Part shown: one piece after another, positions 34,770 to 46,481 of the stretch | How the letters are laid out: the number at the start of each line of letters is the position of its first letter | Position numbering within the stretch: the first letter of the stretch is position 1 | Assembly: GCF_023856365.1 (NCBI RefSeq) | Contig: NC_064548.1 | Span: forward strand, 20,756,461-20,820,460 | Direction: 5' to 3' | Origin: Brienomyrus brachyistius | Lineage: Eukaryota; Chordata; Actinopteri; Osteoglossiformes; Mormyridae | Length of the DNA stretch: 64,000 bases | Position numbers and translations under genes: made by a program | Notes under the pieces: model-generated | Told to the model about the DNA's origin: nothing | What the model saw: only the letters and a program-made list of their open reading frames with translations | The model's database searches: none

Positions 34770-36077
34770 GTGAATATCTGTGTGTGTTTTCAAAAACTAC
34801 AGGCAGTTATTGGATTCTTTGCAGCTGTTTCTCTGCAATTGAAAAGAATGGATGACTTTAATGTTTACGTTAAATGGCAAGACACAACAACACGCATGGC
34901 GGTTGATGGCAGCAGTGACTTTTTCCAGTAGCTGCGATGGAAAAGCAAGGTAAGATGTTTCTTGGTCATTTTGCAAATTTGCATGCGTCATGATGTTTTG
35001 GAAATGATGGCGTGACGGATCAGGCTGTACCTGCGGGTCACTGCTCTCACTGCCAGTGGAGTGAGCTTCACTAAATGAGCGTCACTACGACATCTGCACT
35101 GACTTCATTGTGGGGGATAAGGAAGTCAACTGATGTCACTCTATGGTTAGTAAAATTCCTCGCTGTGTCCGCGGGGTTTCACTACAAAGGACTTATTGAA
35201 GAGGAACATCTTGCAACATAGGAAAGGTTGGGGGGATCCAGAAAACAGTCACAAACACTGAAAATGGTATAAATGACACAGTGGATGTATGCAGAGGCAT
35301 CTGATAATTCCTCCTCTCACAGAAAATTGCCAGAAAAGAGCCTATTAGTTGACCAAGAGGATTGTATGATGGATAGCATCTCTCCCCCTCAAGAAGCAGG
35401 CACTAATACCATTACAACGACATAATCCAATAGGATTATTCAGATCAACACTTGGAATGGTGCCAATACTTCTCTTTTCTTAGCAATAATTCATTGCTAT
35501 CCCAAACCCAAATTTTCAGCAAAAATATATCTGAAAACATATGCATGCTTATAACTAAAAGGCATTATCATTAATAACTGAGTACTTGAGTACACACTGC
35601 ATTTGTGATTCTCACAATTATCCAATTTAGTTTATTCTAACTATTAAAAATATGCAGCAATTGGCAACAAAATGTGTTAGCACATGTACATGTCAACACA
35701 CACTAGGAAAGAGAGGTAGTGACTGTTTATATTCATACCCTGCTGTATATTGTTTAAAAACTAGAAGTAAATTTTTGCTGCCTGTATACAAAGTGTATTG
35801 TTTGCCTAAGGCTGAAGGCACAGTACCTCAGTGTGAAGTTGAGCTAAGCCCAGAGTTTGATTTCCTGCTGGATACTTTGCCACAGAACCATAAATGTGTT
35901 ATGGGAAATTCCAGTATGTAACCCTTCAGGCTCCTCATATCTTTAACTAATAGCGATGCAATTAAATTCCATTCTGCCTCACCACTGTTGACAAAAGGAA
36001 TTTCCTTTGTTCAAAATGTGAAAATTACAGCTAAAAGAAAAAATAGCTTATTAAATTTGTTTTTTAAGTGTTTTTTT

Positions 36078-36078
<1 letters not shown>
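34770..36078. other. Unique non-coding stretch
   Basis: No gene recognised. The frame at 35652-35921 has no domain I know and no supporting signals. Confidence 0.3.

Positions 36079-36155
<77 letters not shown>
36079..36155. repeat. (CTAT)n microsatellite
   Basis: About 19 perfect units, same motif and strand as that at 33349. Confidence 0.97.
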
Positions 36156-38538
36156 ATCGCTTTTCAAATTAACTTTAATTTTGGACACAGTTGAAAAAAG
36201 AAGATGACAAAAAATTTGTCTACTTAAGGCTGTTTCAGAGTAAAATGCTACAAGCTGAAGTAGACCGGAGAACTTCTGCACCATGGTATACCTGGCTGTG
36301 TTTGTATATTAGTGTTCACGTTTTGTGGATTTTACTAAATGCAGCCACTTTAGATCATACATGTAAATAAATATGAAATAGGACAAAAGATAGGGGAAAC
36401 ATTAAAATAGGTATAAATGAAACATTTCTCCACAGTGAAAGTAGAAGTTGTTGTAGTCACAGGTATGTGTTGATTAGCGGTCTGTGCTGTGTTTTCACCT
36501 GGGAACATGTCCTTGTAAATATGTATCCATGTTATTGTGTGTTCGCACCTGCGTAAGTGTATGTTTGGGAATGCAGGAGTTCATTCATCCGTTTATTTTC
36601 CAAACTGCTTATCCAGGGGGTAATCACAGTGATATAGGAGCCCTTTCTCTTTGTAATGGGGATTCCATAATGGCTCTTACAGCAAAGATTGCTTTGCCTT
36701 CCTCATAAATTTTTCTGCTGCAAGTCAGGATCAGCCTTTAGCCTCACTGAAGCTAAATGACCCGAAAATAGCATTAATATTTCCTGGGCCTAGATGGAGT
36801 GCTGGACAGGGGGCGGGGCTTGGCATAGCCTTTCACCCCTGGAGAGAGGAGCGCAAGAAGGGGCCAGGAGAGAGAGAGAGAGTCGGGTGGGAAGGCTCTG
36901 GGAGGCGGGCCACAAGGCTGGCTGCCCAGCACTCCAAAAGTGCTGCCCGTTCGCATGCCAGCCTTAAAATGCCGTTAAGTGTAAATGATCGGTAATTATG
37001 TCGTTTAAGTCGTTTTTCAGATTCAAAATAAACATAAACACAGTAACAAGACTCCCTGAGCCATACTTAGAAATGTTTAATTATTTACCTGCTAATTAAG
37101 AAACCTCTTATTCCAGGATGGAAAGCATAGATGAGCCGTTCTTTGAAATCCTGCTATTTATATTTCTGGGAAATACAACAGAGTGAGCGTGTCCAATCAG
37201 ATTCCAGCTTCGGTAAGCCTTTTGGCATAGTGGCCTGTTGAAAATTATTCAGTGAAGGGACACTGGTTATTCATGTCAGCGTCAGGATATTCCTGTGGAT
37301 GATGCTTTTGACAACATGCCATTTCTAACACCGGTGCCAATCGATTTATACTTTGTGTTTACATGACACCTCGACAGGCACGGCCCAAACCACCGGACGT
37401 GGTTCAGCGGCCAGAACATGCATCAGGCCCGTACCTTTTGACAGGACCCATAATCCATTCCGCAGCCAGCCGGGTCTGCAGCTGCCATGGAAGAGTGTGG
37501 AACAGCAAATCGGAAGATAACAAGGATGGGAAAACCGCTTGAAATAAAACAAGAGACATGCGCGTTTTTTTTTTTTTTTTTTCTTCTGACAGTGACCCAA
37601 TAAAGCAGAAAATCAGCGAACATTGTCCTGTGCAAACAAAAATATATAGCATTAATTTCCACATGTCTATGACCTTTTTCGGAACTATAAAAGAGATTCA
37701 GTTCGCATCATACAGTCTAAGATGTTTCAGAGTAGTTCCTGGTTTATGTAGCATGAATGCACAGATATCTGGGGCTTGCTTTTCAACACCGTGACTTACG
37801 GGTGCAAATCAGATGTGGAAATACTGCATTCAGCCCAAGCCAGTTGTTTTATTTAAAACAGTGTGCCCCCTGCACCCCACCTCCCAACCCGGTTTCCCCA
37901 GAGTGCTTGGCAAAGGCTTGGTGGGGGCAGCGTATGAAGTGGCCACAGTCTTAATATGTAGGACAAGCACAGGATCGCTGCATAAAATGAATATAGTACA
38001 ATCTGGGAAATAACTGATAACATGAATCAATCTCACTCACAGAATCAGCACAGTATCCCCTAATGCTTATTTGCCGAAGCTGTGGCTTGCTTAAGTCACA
38101 TTCTCGCTCAGCAGAGCTCTCCAGTGCGTGTTCAGTGCTGTGATTTCTGTCACAGTGCAGTGCAAAAACAAAACTGGGGTTTTGTGTCATCTGGGAGAGC
38201 ACCTGATGGTGATTACTGTCGGGGGTCAATCAGCGTGGGAATGAACACGGAGGGCGACACGTCAAATGGGAAGCACTGAATAAAAATATGAGTCCACCTT
38301 CTGGAATGAAACAAGGTCATATAAGCTGCTGCCCCCTGAGGAAGCTCTCTGTCTCATCGGGGATGTTTTTGAGTAACAGAGGAGGTGCCGAGTAAAAAGA
38401 GTACATGGAGTAAAAAGTGAGACCATTCAAGTCACTCATTTTACCTTTGGATCATATTACAGTTCCTGCTTTTTTCTTAGTTCCATTTTCAGTTCCTTCT
38501 ACAAATGTTGTAAGTTTCCAAAACTTTTTAACAAGGGG

Positions 38539-38540
<2 letters not shown>
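36156..38540. other. Non-coding stretch with a GC-rich island
   Basis: No gene recognised. 36590-36630 (TTTATTTTCCAAACTGCTTA, then TCC) looks like a tiny reversed SINE tail. 36790-36960 is GC- and purine-rich with inverted-repeat ends. A T17-18 run lies at 37565-37582. Confidence 0.3.
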
Positions 38541-38542
<2 letters not shown>

Positions 38543-38585
<43 letters not shown>

Positions 38586-38618
38586 CACACACACACACAC
38601 ACAGAGACACACACACAG
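38543..38618. repeat. (CA)n microsatellite
   Basis: Long CA array with a few interruptions (GC, GAGA). Confidence 0.95.
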
Positions 38619-38878
38619 GTTTGTAATTATATCTTTGTGAGGACTCTTTATTCATTTGTATGGGGAAAACCCTAAACCCAACATGACACCCTTAACTCCT
38701 GTGCAGCCCTAACCTTAACCATAAGTAACCAAACAAAATATGAGGCATTTTTATTTTTTTGATTGCATTCACAAATCTTTGTGGGGACCTGAAAAATGGT
38801 CCCCACAAAGTCAAAAATACAGGTTTTTATTACATTGTGGGGAACATTTGGCTTCCAAAATGTAATATAAATTTAATG

Positions 38879-38913
<35 letters not shown>
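38619..38913. repeat. Dispersed fish repeat with GTGGGGACC hairpin, ending in (CA)n
   Basis: A unit of the widespread fish type with TTTGTGGGGACC, GGTCCCCACAAAG, TCAAAAATACAGGTTTTTAT and TTGTGGGGAACATTTGGC. CTTTGTGGGGACC (38777-38789) and GGTCCCCACAAAG (38798-38810) are a perfect 13-bp inverted pair with an 8-base loop. The unit lies between two CA arrays, the second at 38881-38913. Class unassigned. Confidence 0.65.
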
Positions 38914-38917
<4 letters not shown>

Positions 38918-38991
38918 GGCTGCCTCCAAAATCCTGTAGAGAGAAACTGGAAATTAAAACATGATCTAACACATCTGATATGGACATTGGG

Positions 38992-39170
38992 TAACATTTT
39001 ACTTAAAACAGTCATCCTGGTACATTATTGATAACTTCAGCATATCGGCATTATAATGGTATCTATAGTGCATTATAGCGAGAGCTTCACAGAGCATTCA
39101 TAACACATAATAAACATGGCTATAATATGTTACGCCTTTTTATAAATATGATATCAAAAATGATCAATGA
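38992..39170. mobile_element. DNA-transposon-like repeat fragment
   Basis: Begins GGGTAACATTTTACTTAAAA and continues with CATTATAATGG and ATTCATAACACATAATAAAC stretches, typical of a non-autonomous fish repeat whose ends read GGTAACACTTTACTTGAA. Only the left end is clear. Confidence 0.45.
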
Positions 39171-40088
39171 CTATTTTTAACACACAGGTGATCTCTGCTG
39201 ACTTTTGCAATAAATCTGTGAAGTAGCCTGTGGTTGACAGCTGTGAGAGCAAAGGTGTGGGAGGTGCATCTCCTCCATTGCAGACTTCCTCGAACTTCTC
39301 ACCATCTTAATCCCTCGCTGTGTTTTCTGCCGACATAGGAGACAAATCCGACTCTTTGCACATATACCACCACACACCAACGGATTGCTTAATGAGTCAC
39401 AAGCCAAGCGATGTTCACAGGTCGACGTTAGCACGACACGCAAGCGGGGACACCTTGAGGAAAGCTTCTGAAATGCAGCTCGACAGGCCTGTTTTCAATC
39501 AGCCTTGAAAAGCTGCAATCTAATTATATAACTCCGAGTAGGACAAGCAAGATACACAGCTGTGGCTTAAAAAAGAAGATGGCTAGAGTGGACTTGACTT
39601 GAGTTGTCTCCTTCTGAAAACACAAATGCCTGTTCATTTGCTCTGAGAGTTTACAGACATTATAAACAAACTACCCAGAGGGAGAAGTCAAAATTGCACC
39701 AAGCTTGCAGAAGAGATCTACTCAAAAAAAGAGTTTGTATCTGCATTGCTGGCAAAGGTGCAATTATATACTATGTTATTAATGCTACCCAGCCAGTATT
39801 CACTGTGAATTCCACTACAGCAACATAAATGCTAGAACACAGAGATGGAAAATAAGGTAACGAGAGAGATGAGTGTGGTTTATGCAGTTCTCCATGTTCA
39901 TGTATGCATATTTTAATCCATCTTTTACAAAATTTCAGGTTTGTAATTATAGGTGCAAAAATGGTGTTAGTAACTATGGACAGTTTAATAATAATGACAG
40001 TAATCCATGGCATCATGTCCTAGGTGTTCTCTGCCTTGTGCTTTGGACTGCTTTAAATCGACTACTGTGTAATGATTAAGCAGTATAG
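39171..40088. other. Unique non-coding stretch
   Basis: No gene or repeat recognised. Confidence 0.3.
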
Positions 40089-40129
<41 letters not shown>

Positions 40130-40267
40130 TGCAATGGGCTGGCCCCCCATCCTGGGTTGTTCCCTTCCTCGTGCCCATTGCTTCCGGGATAGGCTCTGGA
40201 CCCCCCGCAACCCAGTAGGATAAGCGGTTTGTAAAATGGATGGATGGATAATAATAATAATAATAAT
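40089..40267 (+). mobile_element. SINE/L2-like tail flanked by AAT microsatellites
   Basis: AAT units (40089-40128) precede a well-preserved tail, GCAATGGGCTGGCCCCCCAT to GGATAGGCTCTGGACCCCCC and CAGTAGGATAAGCGG, ending ATGGATGGATGGATAATAATAAT (second AAT run to 40267). This is the cleanest copy of the tail in the window and serves as the family reference. Confidence 0.8.
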
Positions 40268-41361
40268 ATGCTGCCTTGAGTGTGTCTGGGCTGAACAAGA
40301 AAACCAAAGCATTTACGTTCTTTGTAACGCCTTTTACTGTCAGAAGTAACTGGGTTACTTCTGTAAGCACTAAGGAGCAGAGAGAGTTAATCGTTCGCAC
40401 ATGATGGCCCGATAGCTAAGTCATTTGTTATAATGTCAGACAAATATCTTGGGAAAAGAGAAAGAACAAAGTCTGTCCATCTCTGGGTGAGCCATTCTGC
40501 TTGCTGTGGGAGGGGTCAATAGGTTTTCTGGAGCAAGTGATGGTCCGTATCCATGATGCAACAATGTCTTCTGGGATACAAAAACGGCAACAAAAGCAAC
40601 TAAAATGGTTGCACAAATTTAACAGATGAGAACGTCTGAAAACTTCTGTTGATTTATTGATAGTATATCATATATTTTTATGCTCTTGAATAATGTAGAC
40701 TATATGACCTGTGTGTTGTACCTCCAGCATGTAAAATTCATATCAGTGAATGAGCATTATAATTCAGAGATATATATCATAGCAAGAAGAAAGAGAATAA
40801 GACGAAGACAACACAACAAGTCCTACACCTAGTTGCCCGTTAAATACCTTAAAACCAACAACTTGGGACTCTCCACTGTTTCTGTATATTCTGCTTATAT
40901 TATATTGCTAAGCTTGACGTGATGGAATATTTGTGTTTTGCGTGTTTTTGTCCATGTGCTGGGTTATGTCCCCTGTGGTCATTTTATGACCATTAATCTT
41001 TCCACAATGCATTCCCACGTACATTTCCATGTGCAGGTCCCAAGGGACCTCAACTGAAAGGGTACACATTGTTTTGTAAGGCCAGACTCTTCACACTGAA
41101 GAAAGTACAGTCAGCTCAAGCAAAGCCAGACTTTCTCTAGAAAGCCAGCAGTTTTCTGTGAAAAGGACACTTCAGTTTTTCGTCCCTTCGTACTATAATC
41201 ATAACGTAAAACCCGCACACTAAGGTTGCGCATTTCAAAACCCAGACTGAACTGTTGGACGCAGCCCTTCAGATTTCTGTTTTTTTTAAGAAGGAAAGTT
41301 GAATGTCAACATGATCTTGATGACAGTACACAACGTGACACCTGATATCACGAATGATAAT
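40268..41361. other. Unique non-coding stretch
   Basis: No gene recognised; nothing repeated noticed. Confidence 0.3.
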
Positions 41362-41751
41362 ATAACACTTTACTTGAGGCGCCATGAATACTAAGTAGTA
41401 ACTCAGTTACTACTGAAGTACACATCATGAGCAAACACAGTAGATGCTTCAGATAAATGATGCATCATGATTCACTAATGATGAAATAACACGAGATCCG
41501 TATTTCACTTATGTTAGTCATGACTTGGTACTTCAGTAGTTCCTTTAATAGTGCATTCAGTAATTCACAAAAGTTTACAGAATGAAAAGATATAGTAAAT
41601 ATAATTACTTGTGATGAAGGATGCATCAGGATTCATTAATAATGAATGACAATTAGATCAGTATGTAACTAACACTTCATTTGTGGTTAATTAATACACA
41701 TGTAAGAGCTTAATACTATATAATTTGTACCCTCTCAAGTAAAATATTACC
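41362..41751. mobile_element. Non-autonomous DNA transposon relic with imperfect TIRs
   Basis: Left end ATAACACTTTACTTGAGG and right end CCTCTCAAGTAAAATATTACC are imperfect inverted copies. The AT-rich interior is full of CATGAATNN/ATTCATTAATAATG-like half-palindromes and has no ORF. Matches the look of the 38992 fragment, so probably the same broad family. Confidence 0.6.
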
Positions 41752-43600
41752 AATGGTAATTTGCCATAATCATGTAGGAAAAGAATGATTGCAGTAGTCG
41801 CAGATCTTCCCACGTACCTTAAAGACTGGTTGGTGGCCCAGTGAGTTGATACCAATTATGATAGATTGTTGTGGAACACTGGGTCACAGTGAGCAAATGA
41901 CACTGTAAGAGTCATTACATGCTGTAGCATCCTAGCTAAGTCATTCTGGAAGACATGCCAGACATTGTAGTAATAATAGTCAAAGGAAGAGGGCTTCCCT
42001 GCTTCATCTGAATATATTTAGACTGGACTCTACTTTTTCTTCCCGTACCCAAGTGGTTCTTGACAAGTTTTGAAGCTAGCTGAACACAAAATCAGATCTA
42101 TGTGAGGTCTTGAAGAATCAGTCCTAAGTAGTTTTTTGTAAATACAGAAAGGATAATTAAAAAAAAAATTTTTTAATAACGAGTACTGACAAAAAAGTAG
42201 GTATCAACAAAGAGTTTGCATTAATTAAAAAACTCCTGCACATAATGTTTATTATACATTAAAAAGCAAATGAACACACATCACAAGCAGAATTCAATGA
42301 CGAGAACAGAAATTAGCTTTCATTTTCATTTCCCCCTTTTTTTTATTTCCAGGAAAGAATAAAAAATTGCAAGCATGATAAATCAGGCCAAATATGGAGC
42401 AGCCAGCTAACACCAGGACAACCCCCCCACCCCCCCGACGCTCGCTGCTTAAGTGGCTTTTCTGTGTGACGAAAACATGCAGATGTCCAGCTTGCTGCTT
42501 CCAGAAAGTACCACACGCAGAATGTGTCCAGCTGTTCAAAATGTCAGTCCAGCCCCTACCATTGTTTTTTGCGTTTGTTGTTTGTAGAAATGCAATTTTC
42601 TGAGTATCTCTATTTTTATGTATGTATACATGCTATACATGCATCATCGTGTCATAAATTTCTAATGTCTGTATGACACCTTCGTAAGAAATGTTCCTGT
42701 TATTTATTTGTTTGTCTATTTATTTATTTGTTTGCTTTCCAAACTCCTGAGGATGCAAAATCCTTGAAACAATAGCTGTTCCTTCATTTATTTATTTCAT
42801 TTTTTGCTATATAACAGCTAACCTTTTGTTTTGTTCCTGATTTAAATGAACTCTAAGCCTCTGACATGGTTTTCCCATCTCACTGGCTCTTTATTTTTCG
42901 TTTTTAGAAGTTACTAAATAGTATGTTTAAATTAATGTTGTCCGTCGGAGACGTGTTCTTCCAGGAGCTGTAAAAGACCTTGAAGGTTTTTACAGAATGA
43001 GATTAATGTATACACGGATATATAAATTATCTACATACATATTTCCTGTAGCACACATAAAGTATAAGTAGAACAATCTAAAACACATAACTAGATGCCC
43101 ATTTGGCACAACTTAGTACAGCTTCAATCAGACATTACTGGCAGACATGTCCTACATGGCAGTTGTTAAAGAAGAACAGGCCTATATATCACCTACATAA
43201 ATCAATTATGATTTCATGTCTAAAACCATTTTCTCTCATTTTTGTATTTGTGACTTCCGCAGTCACATTCTTAAACAGATGAGTTGTGCGGAGTCTAATT
43301 TTTATTTGACCTGGGAGGGACATGATGGCATGAGAAGTGATGTAAATAAAGAATGAATCTGATATGATTGTTATGGATAAACCTCATACTCCGTATGTTT
43401 ACCTTTGTTAAGCTGGGACACACATTATGAAACCACACTGGGGGGTGAACACCCCCTGACAGGCTGTTATGACCATATTGTGGAGGGAGGTGTAGTTTAG
43501 TCTTTGAGGAACTAAGGCGAACAGGCTATGTTTTCCTCACACTGGTCACAGGAATGTCTGTGTAAAGCATGTTATCTTTTAATTTGGAATGTAAGTCTTT
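41752..43600. other. Unique non-coding stretch
   Basis: No gene recognised. Minor TTTA/TTTG-rich stretches lie at 42705-42800. Confidence 0.3.
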
Positions 43601-43927
43601 TACAGGCAGTTTCTGGGTTAAGAACGTCTCACATACTGACAACGCGTACTTACGAACGGACTGCCATAAAACCTATTACGCCTATATAAAAAATTCAGGC
43701 TAAATAAAATGGTTCATAATAACAAATGTAGTTGCACTTTCTGAAAACACTGTGTGGTTGTAGTGGCTCGAAGTACAGTATGGTACTGCATGCAGTTACT
43801 TTTGTTATTAGTGTATTATTATTATTGTCATTATTAGGTAATGTACTATTATTTTTCTGACTTACTTGCAAATTTGACTTAAAGACTTGGGAAATGGATC
43901 TCGTTCATAACCTGGGGACTGCCTGTA
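43601..43927. mobile_element. Tc1/mariner-pogo-like MITE with TA target site
   Basis: Left terminus TACAGGCAGTTTCTGGGTTA and right terminus TAACCTGGGGACTGCCTGTA are inverted over about 26 bp with 21 matches. TA stands at both edges, the target-site duplication of this superfamily. CAGGCAGTCCCCGGGTTA-type ends are known from pogo/Tigger-related elements. No transposase frame is inside; about 323 bp, non-autonomous. Confidence 0.8.
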
Positions 43928-44020
43928 TCATGTGTAATTCTCAGCTTAATTTCACAATGCCTGATACTGGCAGAGAATACAGCATGTTCTCCGGTAAGTT
44001 AGAGATGAGGGCAGCTATGA

Positions 44021-44256
44021 ATGCCCTACGTTAATACAGTACTGACAATACGTTAATGCCCTACATTAATACAGTACTGACAATACGTTAATGTCCTACG
44101 TTAATACAGTACTGACAATACGTTAATGCCCTACATTAATACAGTACTGACAATACGTTAATGCCCTACGTTAATACAGTACTGACAATACGTTAATGCC
44201 CTACGTTAATACAGTACTGACAATACGTTAATGCCCTACGTTAATACAGTACTGAC
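44021..44256. repeat. 35-bp minisatellite, 6.7 copies
   Basis: Exact 35-bp periodicity. Units start ATGCCCTACGTTAATACAGT at 44021, 44056, 44091, 44126, 44161, 44196 and 44231. Units differ only at single sites (CTACG/CTACA, GCCC/GTCC), so the array is young. Confidence 0.97.
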
Positions 44257-44295
44257 TTAGCCCTTCAGTTTCACGACATCTAATGGTGGTCATTA

Positions 44296-44309
44296 CTATG
44301 AGGGGGCAC
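44296..44309 (+). promoter_or_regulatory. CTCF-like motif, opposite orientation
   Basis: CTATGAGGGGGCAC is close to the forward CTCF core CCANNAGGGGGCRC with one mismatch. It lies 40 bp after the minisatellite. Confidence 0.3.
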
Positions 44310-44618
44310 AGCGATGGACAGACATGATGCAGAAGAAGCCTATCAGAAATGGCCGCACCTCAGTGCGTCACCTTGTTAACCCCCTCCGGAGAGCCACAGA
44401 AGGATAAAAGCATGTTGGTGTTAGAGTCTTGCCCATATCTGGAGTCACAGATGTTTGGAATGCTGTGAAGGTATTCCCAGTCAATCGCAGGGAAATCACT
44501 CTGTATTAGACTGTCCTTGTTTCTGACGTGAAATTTGGATCTACCATCCCACAGACAGAAAGCTGCCTTGTTCATCTTTAGGAAACATTTATCATTATCA
44601 TCATCATTATCACCATCA

Positions 44619-44650
44619 TTATAATAATAATAATTATTATTATTATTATT
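44619..44650. repeat. AAT/ATT inverted microsatellite
   Basis: ATAATAATAATTATTATTATT arrangement, self-complementary. Confidence 0.9.
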
Positions 44651-46342
44651 ACTGAGTTTGGGTGTCGGATATGAGAGTCTTGGACATTAAACACACAATG
44701 AAATGGTGGACATTTTTCAATATACTAATGTCAAGGGCATCTGAAGTGAATCAGTGTAAGAATGAAAGATCCTGAATTTAGCAGGGAATTTAGAGAAAGT
44801 TGGGTTCATAAGATCGTGACATCATAAAGTGGAGACTATAGTAAACCCGACGATTATTCATTCGGCGTTTCTATTATATGCTAATTTGTGGTGAAGTCTA
44901 TTAAACAGCCTTGTTTGGTTTGCAAGACAGAAAGGAAGTGATGGTCATTTGAACAGTTTCTGCCTGGTCCTTTACATGTCTTTTCTGGGAAGCCTTTCTT
45001 TGTTGCGTGTGCTTGTGTTTGCGTTAACTGTGAATTGGGAGATGAAAGTGCGAGGTGCTCGAAGCAGCCTGTGTGTGTTCCTTGTGTGTGCATCTGTATT
45101 AGTTTAACCCAATGGGAGAGTTTCTCAGCAGGTAGCATCTGTCTGGGTTGGTGCTAATCATCCTGACAGCTGGAAGCGTGAAATCTCTCCAGCCTGGGAC
45201 AGATGACCATCCCTGGAGGCTCATTTTTTCAGGCCTACCTCCATTCCTGCTCCAGCTTTGACACGCCAGCATGGTGGCAGCATGGTGGAAGCTCTTCAGG
45301 TGCTTGGTGTGGCCCAGGCCTCAGCCTCCAGGCTCATCCAGAGTCGCTTCAGTTTGCCCCTTCTGAGACGGGCAGCTTTATGGAGGGAGAGTGCAGCAGA
45401 ATCTCTAGCAAGCTGCTAATGCACTGTGCCTTCAGGTGGTGTGGAAGTAAGACCATTAACGGATGATTAATGAACACGTTTCTGCATATAAGTATTTCTT
45501 GCACTGACTTGAATCCACTTGTATCCTTGAATGTGTGAATATTTAATTATATTTTTACATTTCTAGCTTCTACTCAAATAAATATTTCCATTAAAGGAAT
45601 TCAGAGAAGGTGTCTTTCTCCAGCCTTCTCCAGGAATTGAGTCTCGACCACTACTTCTGCCAAACTAAATATAAAATTATGCTAATTCAGCCAACACACG
45701 GTTGTATCATTAAGGAAATCACATCAGTAGCATAGTTATTTTCATTAAATGACTACATCAGTAGCCAAGTTCATCTGAGGTCTTGCCATTAATGAGCTGC
45801 AATACAACTTGTAAGTCAACAACTATTAGAAGCAGAGAGAGTAGCTAATATTAGCTAGCTATCTGAGTTATGGTGTTTGGAACAGACTGGTATGTCTTGA
45901 ATTAGACGTGCTTTGGGTGGTTTGTTTACAAGTTTACAAGTGGATAATGAGAATTCTGACCATGACCTTAATTATGATCTACTTGGCGGACCTCAGTAAC
46001 GAGAGCGTGAGGGACACAGGGGACCCCATCAGCAGGCCGTCTGGTAAGACGATAAGGGAATGACCTGAATCTAGGGCAGGGAAACAATTGCCAGTGTGAT
46101 ATAAAGGGGCACGTTACACTTAACTCTTTGATGTCTTCATATGGTCAGATGTGGAAAAGCTGAAATTTGTCTAAAATGCACCATAATTACCATAATTAAT
46201 GTACCATAGTAACCTTATGACCTAACAGTAGAGTCTCTGTTCTCAGTTAGCTTAGGCTCAACTGGGAGTTTTCTTTTCCTGTTATTCTATATATTTCAGT
46301 GTCAGTATATTACTGTCAGTAACGGTAAATATATTAAAATAT
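44651..46342. other. Unique non-coding stretch
   Basis: No gene recognised. The minus frame 44881-45138 and plus frame 45203-45466 show no known domain. Confidence 0.3.
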
Positions 46343-46356
46343 TTTATATTATATAT

Positions 46357-46409
<53 letters not shown>

Positions 46410-46416
46410 TGTCTGA

Positions 46417-46460
<44 letters not shown>

Positions 46461-46481
46461 TATATATACAGTATATATATA
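46343..46481. repeat. Long imperfect (AT)n array
   Basis: Two AT runs separated by GTCTGAGTGT, then ACAGTATATATACAGTATATAT; about 140 bp in total. Confidence 0.95.

Noticed and set aside
26636..36155. CRISPR-like array from the recurrent GATA/CTAT repeats
   Set aside because: Plain tetranucleotide microsatellites without spacers, in a vertebrate genome.
38690..38725. Interstitial telomere-like repeat (CCCTAA words)
   Set aside because: Only scattered CCCTAAACCC and CCCTAACCTTAACC words that belong to the dispersed repeat here, not a TTAGGG array.
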